A DNA stretch of 12,299 bases from NCBI GenBank assembly GCA_031261125.1, contig JAISJZ010000260.1, forward strand, positions 1-12,299, given 5' to 3'. Position numbers and translations under genes: made by a program. Below are positions 1 to 7,029 of the stretch, piece after piece (within the stretch, counting starts at the first letter, position 1; the number at the start of each line of letters is the position of its first letter). Source of the stretch: Planctomycetaceae bacterium. Lineage in GTDB: Bacteria > Planctomycetota > Planctomycetia > Pirellulales > Thermoguttaceae. The notes under the pieces are model-generated. The model was given only the letters and a program-made list of their open reading frames with translations, was not told where the DNA came from and did no database searches.

Positions 1-960
1 CCCAGTACGCCGCAAAATGTGCCGGGCTTCAGTGCTGTCGCGTTTTTCTTTGGTCGCAAACTTCATCAAGACCTGAAAATTCCGGTCGGTCTGATTCATT
101 GTTCGTGGGGCGGTTCGTCCTGTGAAACGTGGATCAATCCTGATGTGGCTGCCAAGAATCCCGATTACGCCAAAATTTTGGAACGCCGTGCCAATTTCGA
201 AAAAAACAAACCGGAAGGCGGCGATAACCAACAGGTCGGTTATCTTTATAATGGGATGATCCGCCCGATTCTCGGTTACGGAATCCGCGGAGCGATTTGG
301 TATCAGGGTGAAACCAACGCCGGTCGTGCCTATCAATATCGGACACTGTTTCCGACGATGATTCAAAATTGGCGTGACGAATGGAAGGAAGGCGATTTTC
401 CGTTCTATTGGGTACAACTGGCGAATTTTATGGGAACGAAAGACAACCCGGACAACAGTGCCTGGGCGGAACTTCGGGAAGCACAGAGTTTGACCCAATC
501 GTTGAAAAACAGTGGTGAAGCGGTCATCATTGACCTCGGCGACGCGAAAGACATTCATCCGCGCAACAAGCAAGATGTCGGTTATCGTCTTGCGTTGCTC
601 GCTTTGAAACAGGACTACGGCAAAGAGATTCCGTATAACAGTCCGCGATACAAATCGGCAAAGTTTGAGGACGGCAAAGCAACATTGAAATTCGATTTCG
701 CTTTCGATGGTCTGTCTTCCAAAGGTGCGTTACCGACCGGTTTTTCGATAGCGGGAGAGGACAAGGTTTTCCATTGGGCTTCTGCGGAAATCGTTGATAA
801 AGACACGATTGTCGTTAGTTCACCAAAGGTAGCCAAACCGGTTGCCGTTCGCTACGGTTGGGCGGATAACCCGATTGTCTCAGTTTACAATTCAGCACAA
901 TTACCGCTGAACCCATTCCGTACAGATGACTGGGCTGGTGTGACGGTTAATAATCAGTAG
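1..960 (+). CDS. Sialate O-acetylesterase (SASA/DUF303 family), 5' truncated
   Basis: The reading frame is open from base 1, so the gene enters from the left; a GTG at 19 is internal and not a credible start. The family removes O-acetyl groups from sialic acids or other acetylated glycans and is usually exported. Visible landmarks are the IHCSWGG stretch (about bases 94-117), the IWYQGETN motif (about 295-318), which matches the conserved YQGExN block of these SGNH-like esterases, and DIHPRNK at 550-570, which matches the Asp-x-His block carrying the catalytic His and Asp. The GQSN block with the nucleophilic Ser would lie upstream of the window, so catalytic completeness cannot be judged. 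The last ~100 residues look like the usual C-terminal beta-rich domain. It ends with TAG just before a hairpin and converges on a glycan-hydrolase-like gene, in keeping with a polysaccharide-degradation setting. Family assignment is firm; the substrate is not known. Confidence 0.9.
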   Translation, partial: PSTPQNVPGFSAVAFFFGRKLHQDLKIPVGLIHCSWGGSSCETWINPDVAAKNPDYAKILERRANFEKNKPEGGDNQQVGYLYNGMIRPILGYGIRGAIWYQGETNAGRAYQYRTLFPTMIQNWRDEWKEGDFPFYWVQLANFMGTKDNPDNSAWAELREAQSLTQSLKNSGEAVIIDLGDAKDIHPRNKQDVGYRLALLALKQDYGKEIPYNSPRYKSAKFEDGKATLKFDFAFDGLSSKGALPTGFSIAGEDKVFHWASAEIVDKDTIVVSSPKVAKPVAVRYGWADNPIVSVYNSAQLPLNPFRTDDWAGVTVNNQ

Positions 961-974
961 AGAGAAGAGTTAAT

Positions 975-1010
975 AATAGACCTGTTCGGAAACTTCTGAA
1001 CAGGTCTATT
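975..1010. terminator. Perfect 13-bp hairpin between convergent genes
   Basis: AATAGACCTGTTC (975-987) is exactly complementary to GAACAGGTCTATT (998-1010), with a 10-nt loop that can close further by three pairs. It starts 15 nt after the esterase stop and 55 nt beyond the stop of the minus-strand gene. Neither side has a clean U-tract (the minus-strand side is AT-rich), so it may act as a bidirectional terminator or an mRNA 3'-end stabiliser rather than a textbook intrinsic terminator. Confidence 0.65.
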
Positions 1011-1064
1011 GTCCAATGTGTCCAGACCGGCAATGCACGTCTGCTTTATCATTTTTTCTCAAAA

Positions 1065-3218
1065 TTACGGCAGTACCGCCCTGTAATTGTACCTGTCGTT
1101 CGGTGCCGTATCGCCGTTCCGCGTAAAGTCCGGCCAATCGGCGTTTTCCTTAATGCCGTCCGTCCACTTGAATAAAATTTGTTTCGGCAACTCCTTCAAC
1201 TTCAATGCCGAAACCGGTACCGCTAATTCAAGTTCATTCGCGTTAAGCGAAACGTTTGTACCGTTTTCCGGTTTGATAACAACATCGTAACCGAATTTTC
1301 CCGTCTCGGCATCGCAATCCGTGTCAATACGCAGTTGCAGCCAATCCGGTTCCCCTTTGCCTGTAATCGGTTCTTTCGTTCGGACATAAAAATACAGCGT
1401 ATCTTTCTTTTCGCTGTACGAAACCTTGGCGGCGATAATATCATTGCGTCCCGTTTCGTTGGTGTATTGGGAGTCCTTGCCCCAGCCCCGGCTGTTCCGA
1501 TGCGCCGGGTCGCCGATAGTGTCCCGAAATTCAGGCGAAACATTCGTCCAATCGTCAAACTTGCCGTCAATCGTAATGTCCTGCCGTTTCACCGGTTCAA
1601 TGGTTCTGGCACCCTTAAACTTCCGGTTGAACGCAATCATCTGGTAGTAAAACAAATCCTGATGTCCGCCGGTCATCGGTTCAATATCCCGGCTATATTC
1701 CCGATTGAATTGGTCAACGAAATTTACCGCTTGCTCTTTGCTGCCGTGAAACGGAGCGGTACGCGGAAACCGGCCGGCAATCCATTCGTTCCAACCCGTG
1801 ATGAACACAAACTCCGGGTCCAGTTCAAACGCCCGATTCCACTGTTCGATGTAATTGCGCCCCGTAAAATCCTGTTCTTCCGGCGGCGGTTCTTTGCCGT
1901 TGTGAAATGACCGTCCGTGCGACCGCGGATTGCTCAATACACCGAGTTTGCCGTCCACCGCATTTTGTCCGATGCCGACAGAGACTTGTTCGATTTTCTT
2001 ACAATGACCGTTTTGGTCCGGGATATTCTCCGACGTATAAAAGCCGTGCTGCGGATGGACTTCGAGCCAACTCCATTGGTCGGGTCCCGTCGGTCCGGCG
2101 AAGTAATCCGGCTGCGGTTTGCGGAACGTGAAAAAGTCCAAAATCTTTTTCGTTTCCGGGTCGTCTGTTTCCGCCGCGAGCCGCAGCGAGCGGACTTCGT
2201 TCACCGCTTTGCCGTCTTTATAACCCTGTAATTCAGGGAATTTATCCTCTTTGAGCGTTGACCACCAGCCGACCTTGCCCTTGTCGTTTGTCAATTCCAA
2301 GTAGTAGGAACCGGCCGGCAGCGGCGGCGTGAATTCCAAAGCGTACCAATGATTATCACAGATGTTTTCAAACTTCTTAGACGACAGTTTTTTGCCGCCG
2401 GGTGTTTTTTCGTACAACGCCAGCGTTGCTGACGAATCATTCGTTGCCCACGTCGGAATCGGCACAGCGATTTGCTCCATCGGTTTTTCCGAGACAAACG
2501 ACTGCCCGACAGAATGTCCTTGTGCCGCCTCGGAAGGAATCTTCGACTGAAAATCATACTGATAAGGGGCGAGAACGAATAAATTTTTATCGGCAAGAAT
2601 CAGCGGTTTGCCTTTCCACCGGTACCATAAATCCGCATAATCACCTTTGGAGTAAAAATCCTTCCAAAGTTCTTTCACTACTTTTTCCGGCTGCCAGAAC
2701 GGAGTAAGAAAGGCAATTTGCGGCGTTTTGTTGCCGTCCTTTCGCAGTTCGGAAAACACTTTGCACAGCGGACGGTACGATTCGGGATACGTCAACTGAT
2801 TCGTTACATCGAAAATAATCACGTCAACGCCGGCATCGGCAAGCATTACGGCGTGTTTGCGAAGAACGTATTCATCTTCACCGACATAATAATTAAAAAC
2901 GGATTCGCTCCAGTGGTGCGGTGCGTACAACGGACCCCAAAGCGGCGAATTTTCATTTTGAATTACCGCAGGGTCTTTCGTCAAAATTTTGCTGATGTCG
3001 AACGGTCCTTGGTCTCCGTGCCGTCCGTGCCAAAGGAAGTAGAACATACCGATTTGTTTATCCGGTTTGGGTTGACCAACTTCGGCGGCATCGGGCAGCG
3101 TGCGTCCCAAGCCGTCGGTTGCCGTCCAAGTATCGCTTTGAACGTCCCAAACCGGTGTTTCAGCAAATGCCGTTAATACGGCAAGAAAAAATGAGAGCAT
3201 TAGAACAAGACGTTTCAT
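1065..3218 (-). CDS. Secreted GH99-like (GH71/99-type barrel) protein with C-terminal CBM9-like domain
   Basis: 717 aa. Residues 1-19 form a signal peptide (charged MKR, hydrophobic core, TAFA before ETP). Residues ~50-215 and ~355-530 read like the two halves of an alpha/beta barrel of the GH99/GH71-like type: GMFYFLWHGRHG at 57-68, the HAVMLADAGVDVIIFDVTN stretch at 122-140, and ITGWNEWIAGRFP at 473-485, where the WNEW glutamate (E478) sits where such barrels often carry a catalytic acid. Residues ~225-345 are beta-rich and interrupt the barrel. Residues ~545-717 begin ITIDGKFDDW, the typical opening of a CBM9-like/DOMON sandwich. It probably acts outside the cytoplasmic membrane on a polysaccharide; the substrate is unknown. 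Start choice: GGAG lies 8 nt before the ATG and the signal peptide begins there. A possible -10 lies upstream at 3267-3272. The gene converges on the esterase. Fold-level assignment is by motif recognition only. Confidence 0.72.
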   Translation of the reverse strand: MKRLVLMLSFFLAVLTAFAETPVWDVQSDTWTATDGLGRTLPDAAEVGQPKPDKQIGMFYFLWHGRHGDQGPFDISKILTKDPAVIQNENSPLWGPLYAPHHWSESVFNYYVGEDEYVLRKHAVMLADAGVDVIIFDVTNQLTYPESYRPLCKVFSELRKDGNKTPQIAFLTPFWQPEKVVKELWKDFYSKGDYADLWYRWKGKPLILADKNLFVLAPYQYDFQSKIPSEAAQGHSVGQSFVSEKPMEQIAVPIPTWATNDSSATLALYEKTPGGKKLSSKKFENICDNHWYALEFTPPLPAGSYYLELTNDKGKVGWWSTLKEDKFPELQGYKDGKAVNEVRSLRLAAETDDPETKKILDFFTFRKPQPDYFAGPTGPDQWSWLEVHPQHGFYTSENIPDQNGHCKKIEQVSVGIGQNAVDGKLGVLSNPRSHGRSFHNGKEPPPEEQDFTGRNYIEQWNRAFELDPEFVFITGWNEWIAGRFPRTAPFHGSKEQAVNFVDQFNREYSRDIEPMTGGHQDLFYYQMIAFNRKFKGARTIEPVKRQDITIDGKFDDWTNVSPEFRDTIGDPAHRNSRGWGKDSQYTNETGRNDIIAAKVSYSEKKDTLYFYVRTKEPITGKGEPDWLQLRIDTDCDAETGKFGYDVVIKPENGTNVSLNANELELAVPVSALKLKELPKQILFKWTDGIKENADWPDFTRNGDTAPNDRYNYRAVLP

Positions 3219-3266
3219 TGCGTTTACTCCGCTTTTGAATAAAATTCCAAACAGCCGCCGCGCATC

Positions 3267-3272
3267 ATTGTA
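3267..3272 (-). promoter_or_regulatory. Possible -10 element (TACAAT) for the GH99-like gene
   Basis: On the minus strand this reads TACAAT, one mismatch from the consensus, and would start transcription about 40 nt before the ATG at 3218. No good -35 is found at 16-18 bp spacing, so this is tentative. The leader contains the GGAG ribosome-binding site. Confidence 0.4.
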
Positions 3273-3336
3273 CCTTTTCTTAATTCATTTCCTACATCCG
3301 TTTTGAATTTGAACCGTTTTTGCGAATTTTTTGCTC

Positions 3337-3365
3337 TTGTTTGAAATTCGGAAAACCGCTATACT
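3337..3365 (+). promoter_or_regulatory. Sigma70-like promoter of the aminotransferase-GNAT-ACP operon
   Basis: TTGTTT (3337-3342), a 17-bp spacer and TATACT (3360-3365, five of six matches). The predicted start is near 3372, giving a leader of about 45 nt before the ATG at 3417. It lies in the 198-bp spacer between two divergent genes. Confidence 0.5.
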
Positions 3366-3397
3366 GCCGCACCAGTTACGGGCGGTATCAGCGGCAG
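3364..3397 (+). promoter_or_regulatory. Inverted repeat over the predicted transcription start (possible operator or leader hairpin)
   Basis: CTGCCGC (3364-3370) and GCGGCAG (3391-3397) are exact complements separated by 20 nt. Inside them, ACC (3371-3373) can pair with GGT (3384-3386). The left arm overlaps the end of the -10 and the likely start site, which suits an operator for a dimeric regulator better than an RNA hairpin. Both readings are inference. Confidence 0.35.
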
Positions 3398-3416
3398 AAT
3401 TCGTTTTGCATACACA

Positions 3417-4721
3417 ATGGCAAAGTTAGCAATCAACGGAGGAGAAAAAGTGCGGTCGGAAGTATTTCCGCCGTACATTGTTATCGGTAAAGAAGAGCAG
3501 GATGCGGTTGCCGAAGTATTTCAATCGCATATCTATTCCCGTTTCATCGGGGCGTGGCACGAGGATTTCTACGGCGGTCCGCAAGTGCGCCAACTCGAAG
3601 AAGAGTGGGCAGAACATTTCGGCGTAAAACACGCTGTCAGTGTCAATTCCGCAACGTCCGGCTTGTACTGTGCTGCCGGTGCCGCCGGTATCGGACCGGG
3701 CGATGAAGTGATTGTTTCACCCTATACGATGTCCGCTTCGGCGGTCGCTCCGCTGATATTTAATGCGGTTCCCGTCTTTGCCGATGTTGAACGGGATTAC
3801 TTCTGCATTGACGCGGATTCGGTTGAAGCCCGCATTACCGACCGCACCAAAGCGATTATTGCCGTTGACATTATGGGACAGTCCTACGATGCAGACCGCA
3901 TCAATGCGATTGCAAAAAAGCACAACTTGACCGTCATTGAGGACTGTGCGCAAGCCCCCGGTGCGAAATTCCGCAAGAAATGGGCAGGAACGCTTGCGGA
4001 CATCGGTGTTTATTCTTTGAATTATCACAAGCACATTCACACCGGCGAAGGGTCGCTGGTTGTTACGGATGACGACGAATTAGCGGAAAGAATTCGGCTT
4101 ATCCGTAATCACGCCGAGTCGGTTGTGGCGGCAAAAAGAACGGCGAATCTAATCAATATGGTCGGCTTCAATATGCGGATGACGGAAATCGAGTCCGCGA
4201 TGGCAAGAGAGCAGTTGAAAAAATTGGACGGTCTTGTTGCGCAGCGGCTGGAAAACATTGCGTACCTGTCGGAAAAATTAGCACAGGTTCCGTGTTTGAA
4301 ACCGGCGGCAGTACGTCCGAACGCAACACACGTCTATTATCAGCACGTTTTGACATTCAACGCCGAAGTTGCAGGCGTTCATCGGGATAAGTTTGTTGAA
4401 GCCGTGAAGGCGGAGTTGCCCCCGATTAAACTGCGGGAAACAGAAGGAATCAAAATCGGCTGCGGTTATGTCAAACCGATATATCTTCAACCGATGTTTC
4501 AGCAGCGGATTGCCTACGGCAGCAAGGGCTGTCCGTGGTCGTGCGGTTTTTACAAGGGCAGCATTTCGTATGACAAGGGTATTTGTCCTGTCGTCGAGGA
4601 TTTGCACTTCAATACGCTCATCAATCACGAATTGATGCGTCCGGGAATGACGCAGAAGGACTTGGACGATACCGCTGCGGCATTTGTCAAAGTTTGGGAC
4701 AACCGAGGAGAATTGAAATAA
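3417..4721 (+). CDS. DegT/DnrJ/EryC1/StrS-family PLP-dependent sugar aminotransferase
   Basis: 434 aa, somewhat longer than the usual 370-400. This family transfers an amino group, typically from glutamate, to a keto group on a nucleotide-linked sugar, in the cytoplasm. Visible features are the phosphate-binding NSATSGL (77-83), GDEVIVSPYT (95-104), EDCAQAPGA with the PLP-contacting aspartate D176, and SLNYHKHIHTGEG with the predicted Schiff-base lysine K205. A glycine- and aromatic-rich insertion near 44-55 and a C-terminal segment with three cysteines (C372, C376, C390; GCPWSC then GICP) add length; the cysteines may mark a subfamily. The ATG at 3417 has no clear Shine-Dalgarno site but begins the conserved LAINGGEKVR stretch. 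The TAA overlaps the ATG of the acyltransferase by one base, so the two are probably translationally coupled. An aminosugar role is well supported; the precise sugar is not identifiable. Confidence 0.9.
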   Translation: MAKLAINGGEKVRSEVFPPYIVIGKEEQDAVAEVFQSHIYSRFIGAWHEDFYGGPQVRQLEEEWAEHFGVKHAVSVNSATSGLYCAAGAAGIGPGDEVIVSPYTMSASAVAPLIFNAVPVFADVERDYFCIDADSVEARITDRTKAIIAVDIMGQSYDADRINAIAKKHNLTVIEDCAQAPGAKFRKKWAGTLADIGVYSLNYHKHIHTGEGSLVVTDDDELAERIRLIRNHAESVVAAKRTANLINMVGFNMRMTEIESAMAREQLKKLDGLVAQRLENIAYLSEKLAQVPCLKPAAVRPNATHVYYQHVLTFNAEVAGVHRDKFVEAVKAELPPIKLRETEGIKIGCGYVKPIYLQPMFQQRIAYGSKGCPWSCGFYKGSISYDKGICPVVEDLHFNTLINHELMRPGMTQKDLDDTAAAFVKVWDNRGELK

Positions 4722-5293
4722 TGACAGAACCGTTTTTAGTAGGCGACCTCGTTTATCTTCGTCCTTTACGGTACGAGGATTTAGACGGTAATTACGTTCA
4801 CTGGTTGAACGACCCCGAAGTGTGCCGGTACAACCGGCATCACGTCCTTCCCTACACGCGGGAACAAGGTGAAGAGTATATCCGGCACGCCCGAAGTACG
4901 AAAGACGAATTGATATTAGCCATCGTTGTCAAAGAAACCGAACAGCATATCGGCAACATTGCGCTGACGAACATTGACCGGTACAATCAGCGGGCGGAAT
5001 ACACCGTTCTTATCGGCGAGCCGGCAACCGGAAAAAAGGGCTATGCGAAAGAAGCGGCGGTTCTTCTGTTCCGGCACGGATTCTTCGATTTGAATCTGCG
5101 CCGGATTTACGGAGCGGCGTTGGAAGACCATACAATGGCGAACATTGCCGCTCCGCTTCTGGGAATGAAGCAGGAAGGCATTTTGCGGGAAGCAATTTTC
5201 TGCAACGGAAAGTTCAACAACCTTATTTATTACGGAATCCTTAAAGACGAATTCATTGAACGTTACGAAAAAATTACAACCCCTATTGCATAA
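4721..5293 (+). CDS. GNAT-family N-acyltransferase (RimJ/RimL-like, likely amino-sugar acylating)
   Basis: 190 aa. The frame is open further upstream (to 4583), but the ATG at 4721 is chosen because it overlaps the preceding stop as TAATG, has GAGGAG (4705-4710) 10 nt before it, and starts immediately ahead of the conserved N-terminus (VYLRPLRYEDL). The fold is RimJ/RimL-type: WLNDPEV at 28-34, central strand IGNIALTNID at 77-86, EYTVLIGE at 93-100, the acyl-CoA pyrophosphate loop GKKGYAKEA at 104-112, and NLRRIYGAALEDHTMA at 125-140. Members of this type acylate protein N-termini or nucleotide-linked amino sugars (for example PseH). With an aminotransferase before it and an acyl carrier protein after it, amino-sugar N-acylation is the likeliest role; this is inferred from context. 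Whether the acyl donor is CoA or the adjacent ACP cannot be told from sequence. Confidence 0.85.
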   Translation: MTEPFLVGDLVYLRPLRYEDLDGNYVHWLNDPEVCRYNRHHVLPYTREQGEEYIRHARSTKDELILAIVVKETEQHIGNIALTNIDRYNQRAEYTVLIGEPATGKKGYAKEAAVLLFRHGFFDLNLRRIYGAALEDHTMANIAAPLLGMKQEGILREAIFCNGKFNNLIYYGILKDEFIERYEKITTPIA

Positions 5294-5520
5294 TGACAAA
5301 AGAAACATTTCTTGCTAAATTGGCAGACATATTGGATGAAGACACGCTTGACGAAACCCGCCGGACGGACTCGATTACCGCGTTCGATTCGATGGGAGTG
5401 ATGGCGGTTATCGTAATGTTCAAACGGGATTTGCAAGTGTCCGTGAACGCCAATAGGCTGGTTGCCGCTCAAAGCGTCGGCGATATTGTCAAGATTGCCG
5501 CAGATAAGTTGGAAGATTGA
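5293..5520 (+). CDS. Acyl carrier protein paralogue
   Basis: 75 aa, acidic and helical, the usual ACP length. The FDSMG motif (31-35) corresponds to the DSL motif of ACPs, with S33 as the predicted 4'-phosphopantetheine attachment site; the segment after it (VMAVIVMFKRDLQVSV) matches helix II onward. The ATG overlaps the stop of the GNAT gene as TAATG and there is no Shine-Dalgarno site, so translation probably depends on the upstream gene. It is not in a fatty-acid synthesis setting (no fabG, fabD or fabF nearby) and is therefore probably dedicated to glycan or specialised acyl transfer. The stop lies 4 nt from the stop of the convergent glycosyltransferase. Met in place of Leu after the modified Ser is a tolerated variation in such specialised ACPs. 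Confidence 0.85.
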   Translation: MTKETFLAKLADILDEDTLDETRRTDSITAFDSMGVMAVIVMFKRDLQVSVNANRLVAAQSVGDIVKIAADKLED

Positions 5521-5524
5521 ACGG

Positions 5525-6685
5525 CTATACCGCCGGTATGTCCAGAAATTCCCGGATAACTCGTTCGTTAATCTTGTGAACGTCAAACTGATTCACCGCT
5601 TTTGCATAACCCGCTTTGCCGAAACGCTGCCGTAAGTCCTTATCGTCAACCAACTTGCGGACGGCATCCGCCAACGCTTGCGGATTTTTCGGCGGAACAA
5701 GAAAGCCGTTCACTCCGTTGTCAACCGTTTCCCGGCAGCCGACGGAACCGGTTGTAATCAGCGGCTTGTGCATTGCCAACCCTTCTAAAAGAATCCTCGG
5801 TACGCCTTCGGGATAGTAAGACGGAAACACCAGAATATCCGTTGCTGCAAGCATTTCAACGATGTCCGGTCGTGCCGGAAAATGCTTGAAAATTGCCGCG
5901 GTCTGAACGAAATCATCAGGGATACTGTCCTTTTCCTGCGGGTCATAAGAACCGGCGAGAACAAACCGGACGTTCTTGTTCCAACGTTCGGCAATTTTCG
6001 CCGCTTCATAGAAAATCAATCCGCCTTTGGAACGCAAGTTGCGCCCCGGATAACAGCCGATAACAACGCTGTCGGTATCCGCTCCGAATTCCCGCCGGAT
6101 TTTTTGGGTTTGTTCTGCGGAAACGCTGTCAGGCGAAAACTGCTGCAAGTTAACCCCTTCGCTGATGATAACAACGGCTTGTTCCGGTCGGCAAATTTTC
6201 AACTTCACAAACAAATCCCTGTTTTCGCTGTTGAGGAACCAGTATTTGCCGACATATTTTCCGGCGAAACGGTAGAAAAACGAGACAGCAGAGCGTACTA
6301 ATTGTTGTTTAAGACCGGTGCCGTCATTGAACACTTCACCGGCACCGGCAACGAGCGACACAATGCGGGGAACACCGGCGGATTTTGCGGCAAGAACACC
6401 CCAGATATTCGGCTTAACGGTCATCGTTTCAACGATGCCGGGACGGATGGTTTTAAGAATTTTTCTGATACGGCAGTAATAAAACCAATCGCTGAACGGA
6501 TTGAGAGAGCGGCGGGCTAACGGGACAGCGTAATGCTGCGCACCGAGAAATTCGATGTCTTTGACGAATCCACCGGCAGGCGTAATCACGGAAACGCTGT
6601 GTCCGAGTTGAACGAGTGTCCGCACCAAATCGCCGCGGAAGTTCAGGAGAGAACGGTCGTTGTTGTCAATGAGCGTAATTTTCAT
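5525..6685 (-). CDS. GT4-family glycosyltransferase
   Basis: 386 aa, GT-B fold, probably cytoplasmic or membrane-associated, transferring a sugar from an NDP donor to a lipid-linked or glycan acceptor. N-terminal domain: FRGDLVRTLVQLGH (16-29) and TMTVKPNIWGVLAA (87-100). C-terminal donor domain: GRNLRSKGG (214-222) with the usual Arg and Lys, FVLAGSYD (241-248), and EGVPRILLE (293-301), which is the E-x7-E motif of GT4, followed by PLITTGSVGCRETV. The overall pattern is reminiscent of PglA/WbpH-type enzymes that extend lipid-linked amino sugars, but the acceptor cannot be assigned. It faces the aminotransferase-GNAT-ACP operon tail to tail and may use its product. Start: ATG at 6685 begins the KITLIDN strand; a G-rich stretch lies 14 nt upstream, too far for a good ribosome-binding site. 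Confidence 0.88.
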   Translation of the reverse strand: MKITLIDNNDRSLLNFRGDLVRTLVQLGHSVSVITPAGGFVKDIEFLGAQHYAVPLARRSLNPFSDWFYYCRIRKILKTIRPGIVETMTVKPNIWGVLAAKSAGVPRIVSLVAGAGEVFNDGTGLKQQLVRSAVSFFYRFAGKYVGKYWFLNSENRDLFVKLKICRPEQAVVIISEGVNLQQFSPDSVSAEQTQKIRREFGADTDSVVIGCYPGRNLRSKGGLIFYEAAKIAERWNKNVRFVLAGSYDPQEKDSIPDDFVQTAAIFKHFPARPDIVEMLAATDILVFPSYYPEGVPRILLEGLAMHKPLITTGSVGCRETVDNGVNGFLVPPKNPQALADAVRKLVDDKDLRQRFGKAGYAKAVNQFDVHKINERVIREFLDIPAV

Positions 6686-6707
6686 TTAACGGGCTGCTAT
6701 CCCCCTG

Positions 6708-6734
6708 TTGTGTACTTCTTTTTTTTGATAGAAT
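6708..6734 (+). promoter_or_regulatory. Possible promoter of the 84-aa/153-aa gene pair
   Basis: TTGTGT (6708-6713), a 15-bp T-rich spacer and TAGAAT (6729-6734, five of six matches). The predicted start is near 6741, leaving a leader of about 34 nt. This decides the gene start: the in-frame ATG at 6733 overlaps the -10, so the ATG at 6775 is preferred. Confidence 0.45.
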
Positions 6735-6774
6735 GAACGTAACTCGAAACTGTTCACTATTCACTATCAATCTG

Positions 6775-7029
6775 ATGTCCCAAGACCGCACAGCGTATCA
6801 GGAAAAAATTATTAAACGGTACTATGAGAACCGGGAGGATTTAATGTACCAAAAACTAGCCGAATTGGCAACCGACCTTTATTTGGCGGAAGGCAAGAAA
6901 CGTCAGCAACTTTGGAAACGGGCAGAGGCGGCATTAAAAAATCTGAAAGTCGAACAAATCAAAATTGACCGGCTCATTGCGGCAGATAATCCGTCGCAGT
7001 TAGTTGTGCTTTTGGAGAAGAAGAAATGA
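6775..7029 (+). CDS. Small all-helical conserved protein of unknown function (84 aa)
   Basis: 84 aa, charged, predicted almost entirely helical, with no signal peptide or membrane segment. Blocks such as AYQEKIIKRYYENRE (7-21) and TDLYLAEGKKRQQLW (33-47) look like a family I associate with planctomycetes, without a known function; this is an impression, not a database result. The frame is also open from an ATG at 6733, but the 14 extra residues (NVTRNCSLFTIN-type) do not resemble the rest and would overlap the predicted -10. The leader just before the ATG lacks a Shine-Dalgarno site and is nearly G-free. It overlaps the next gene by 4 nt (ATGA), so the two are probably co-translated. Confidence 0.75.
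   Translation: MSQDRTAYQEKIIKRYYENREDLMYQKLAELATDLYLAEGKKRQQLWKRAEAALKNLKVEQIKIDRLIAADNPSQLVVLLEKKK

Noticed and set aside
1335..1910. Open frame of 191 codons on the plus strand inside the GH99-like gene
   Set aside because: It is antisense to a gene with a signal peptide, ribosome-binding site and recognisable domains; its translation is Arg- and Phe-rich with no motif, as expected from complementing biased codons.
2718..3176. Open frame of 152 codons on the plus strand opposite the start of the GH99-like gene
   Set aside because: Same explanation; no start signal and no family resemblance.
4583..4720. Longer N-terminus for the GNAT protein starting at 4583
   Set aside because: It would overlap the aminotransferase by 139 nt in another frame; the ATG at 4721 has GAGGAG and a TAATG junction and begins the conserved domain.
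6733..6774. Alternative ATG 42 nt upstream for the 84-aa protein
   Set aside because: It overlaps the predicted -10 TAGAAT and adds residues unlike the rest of the protein.
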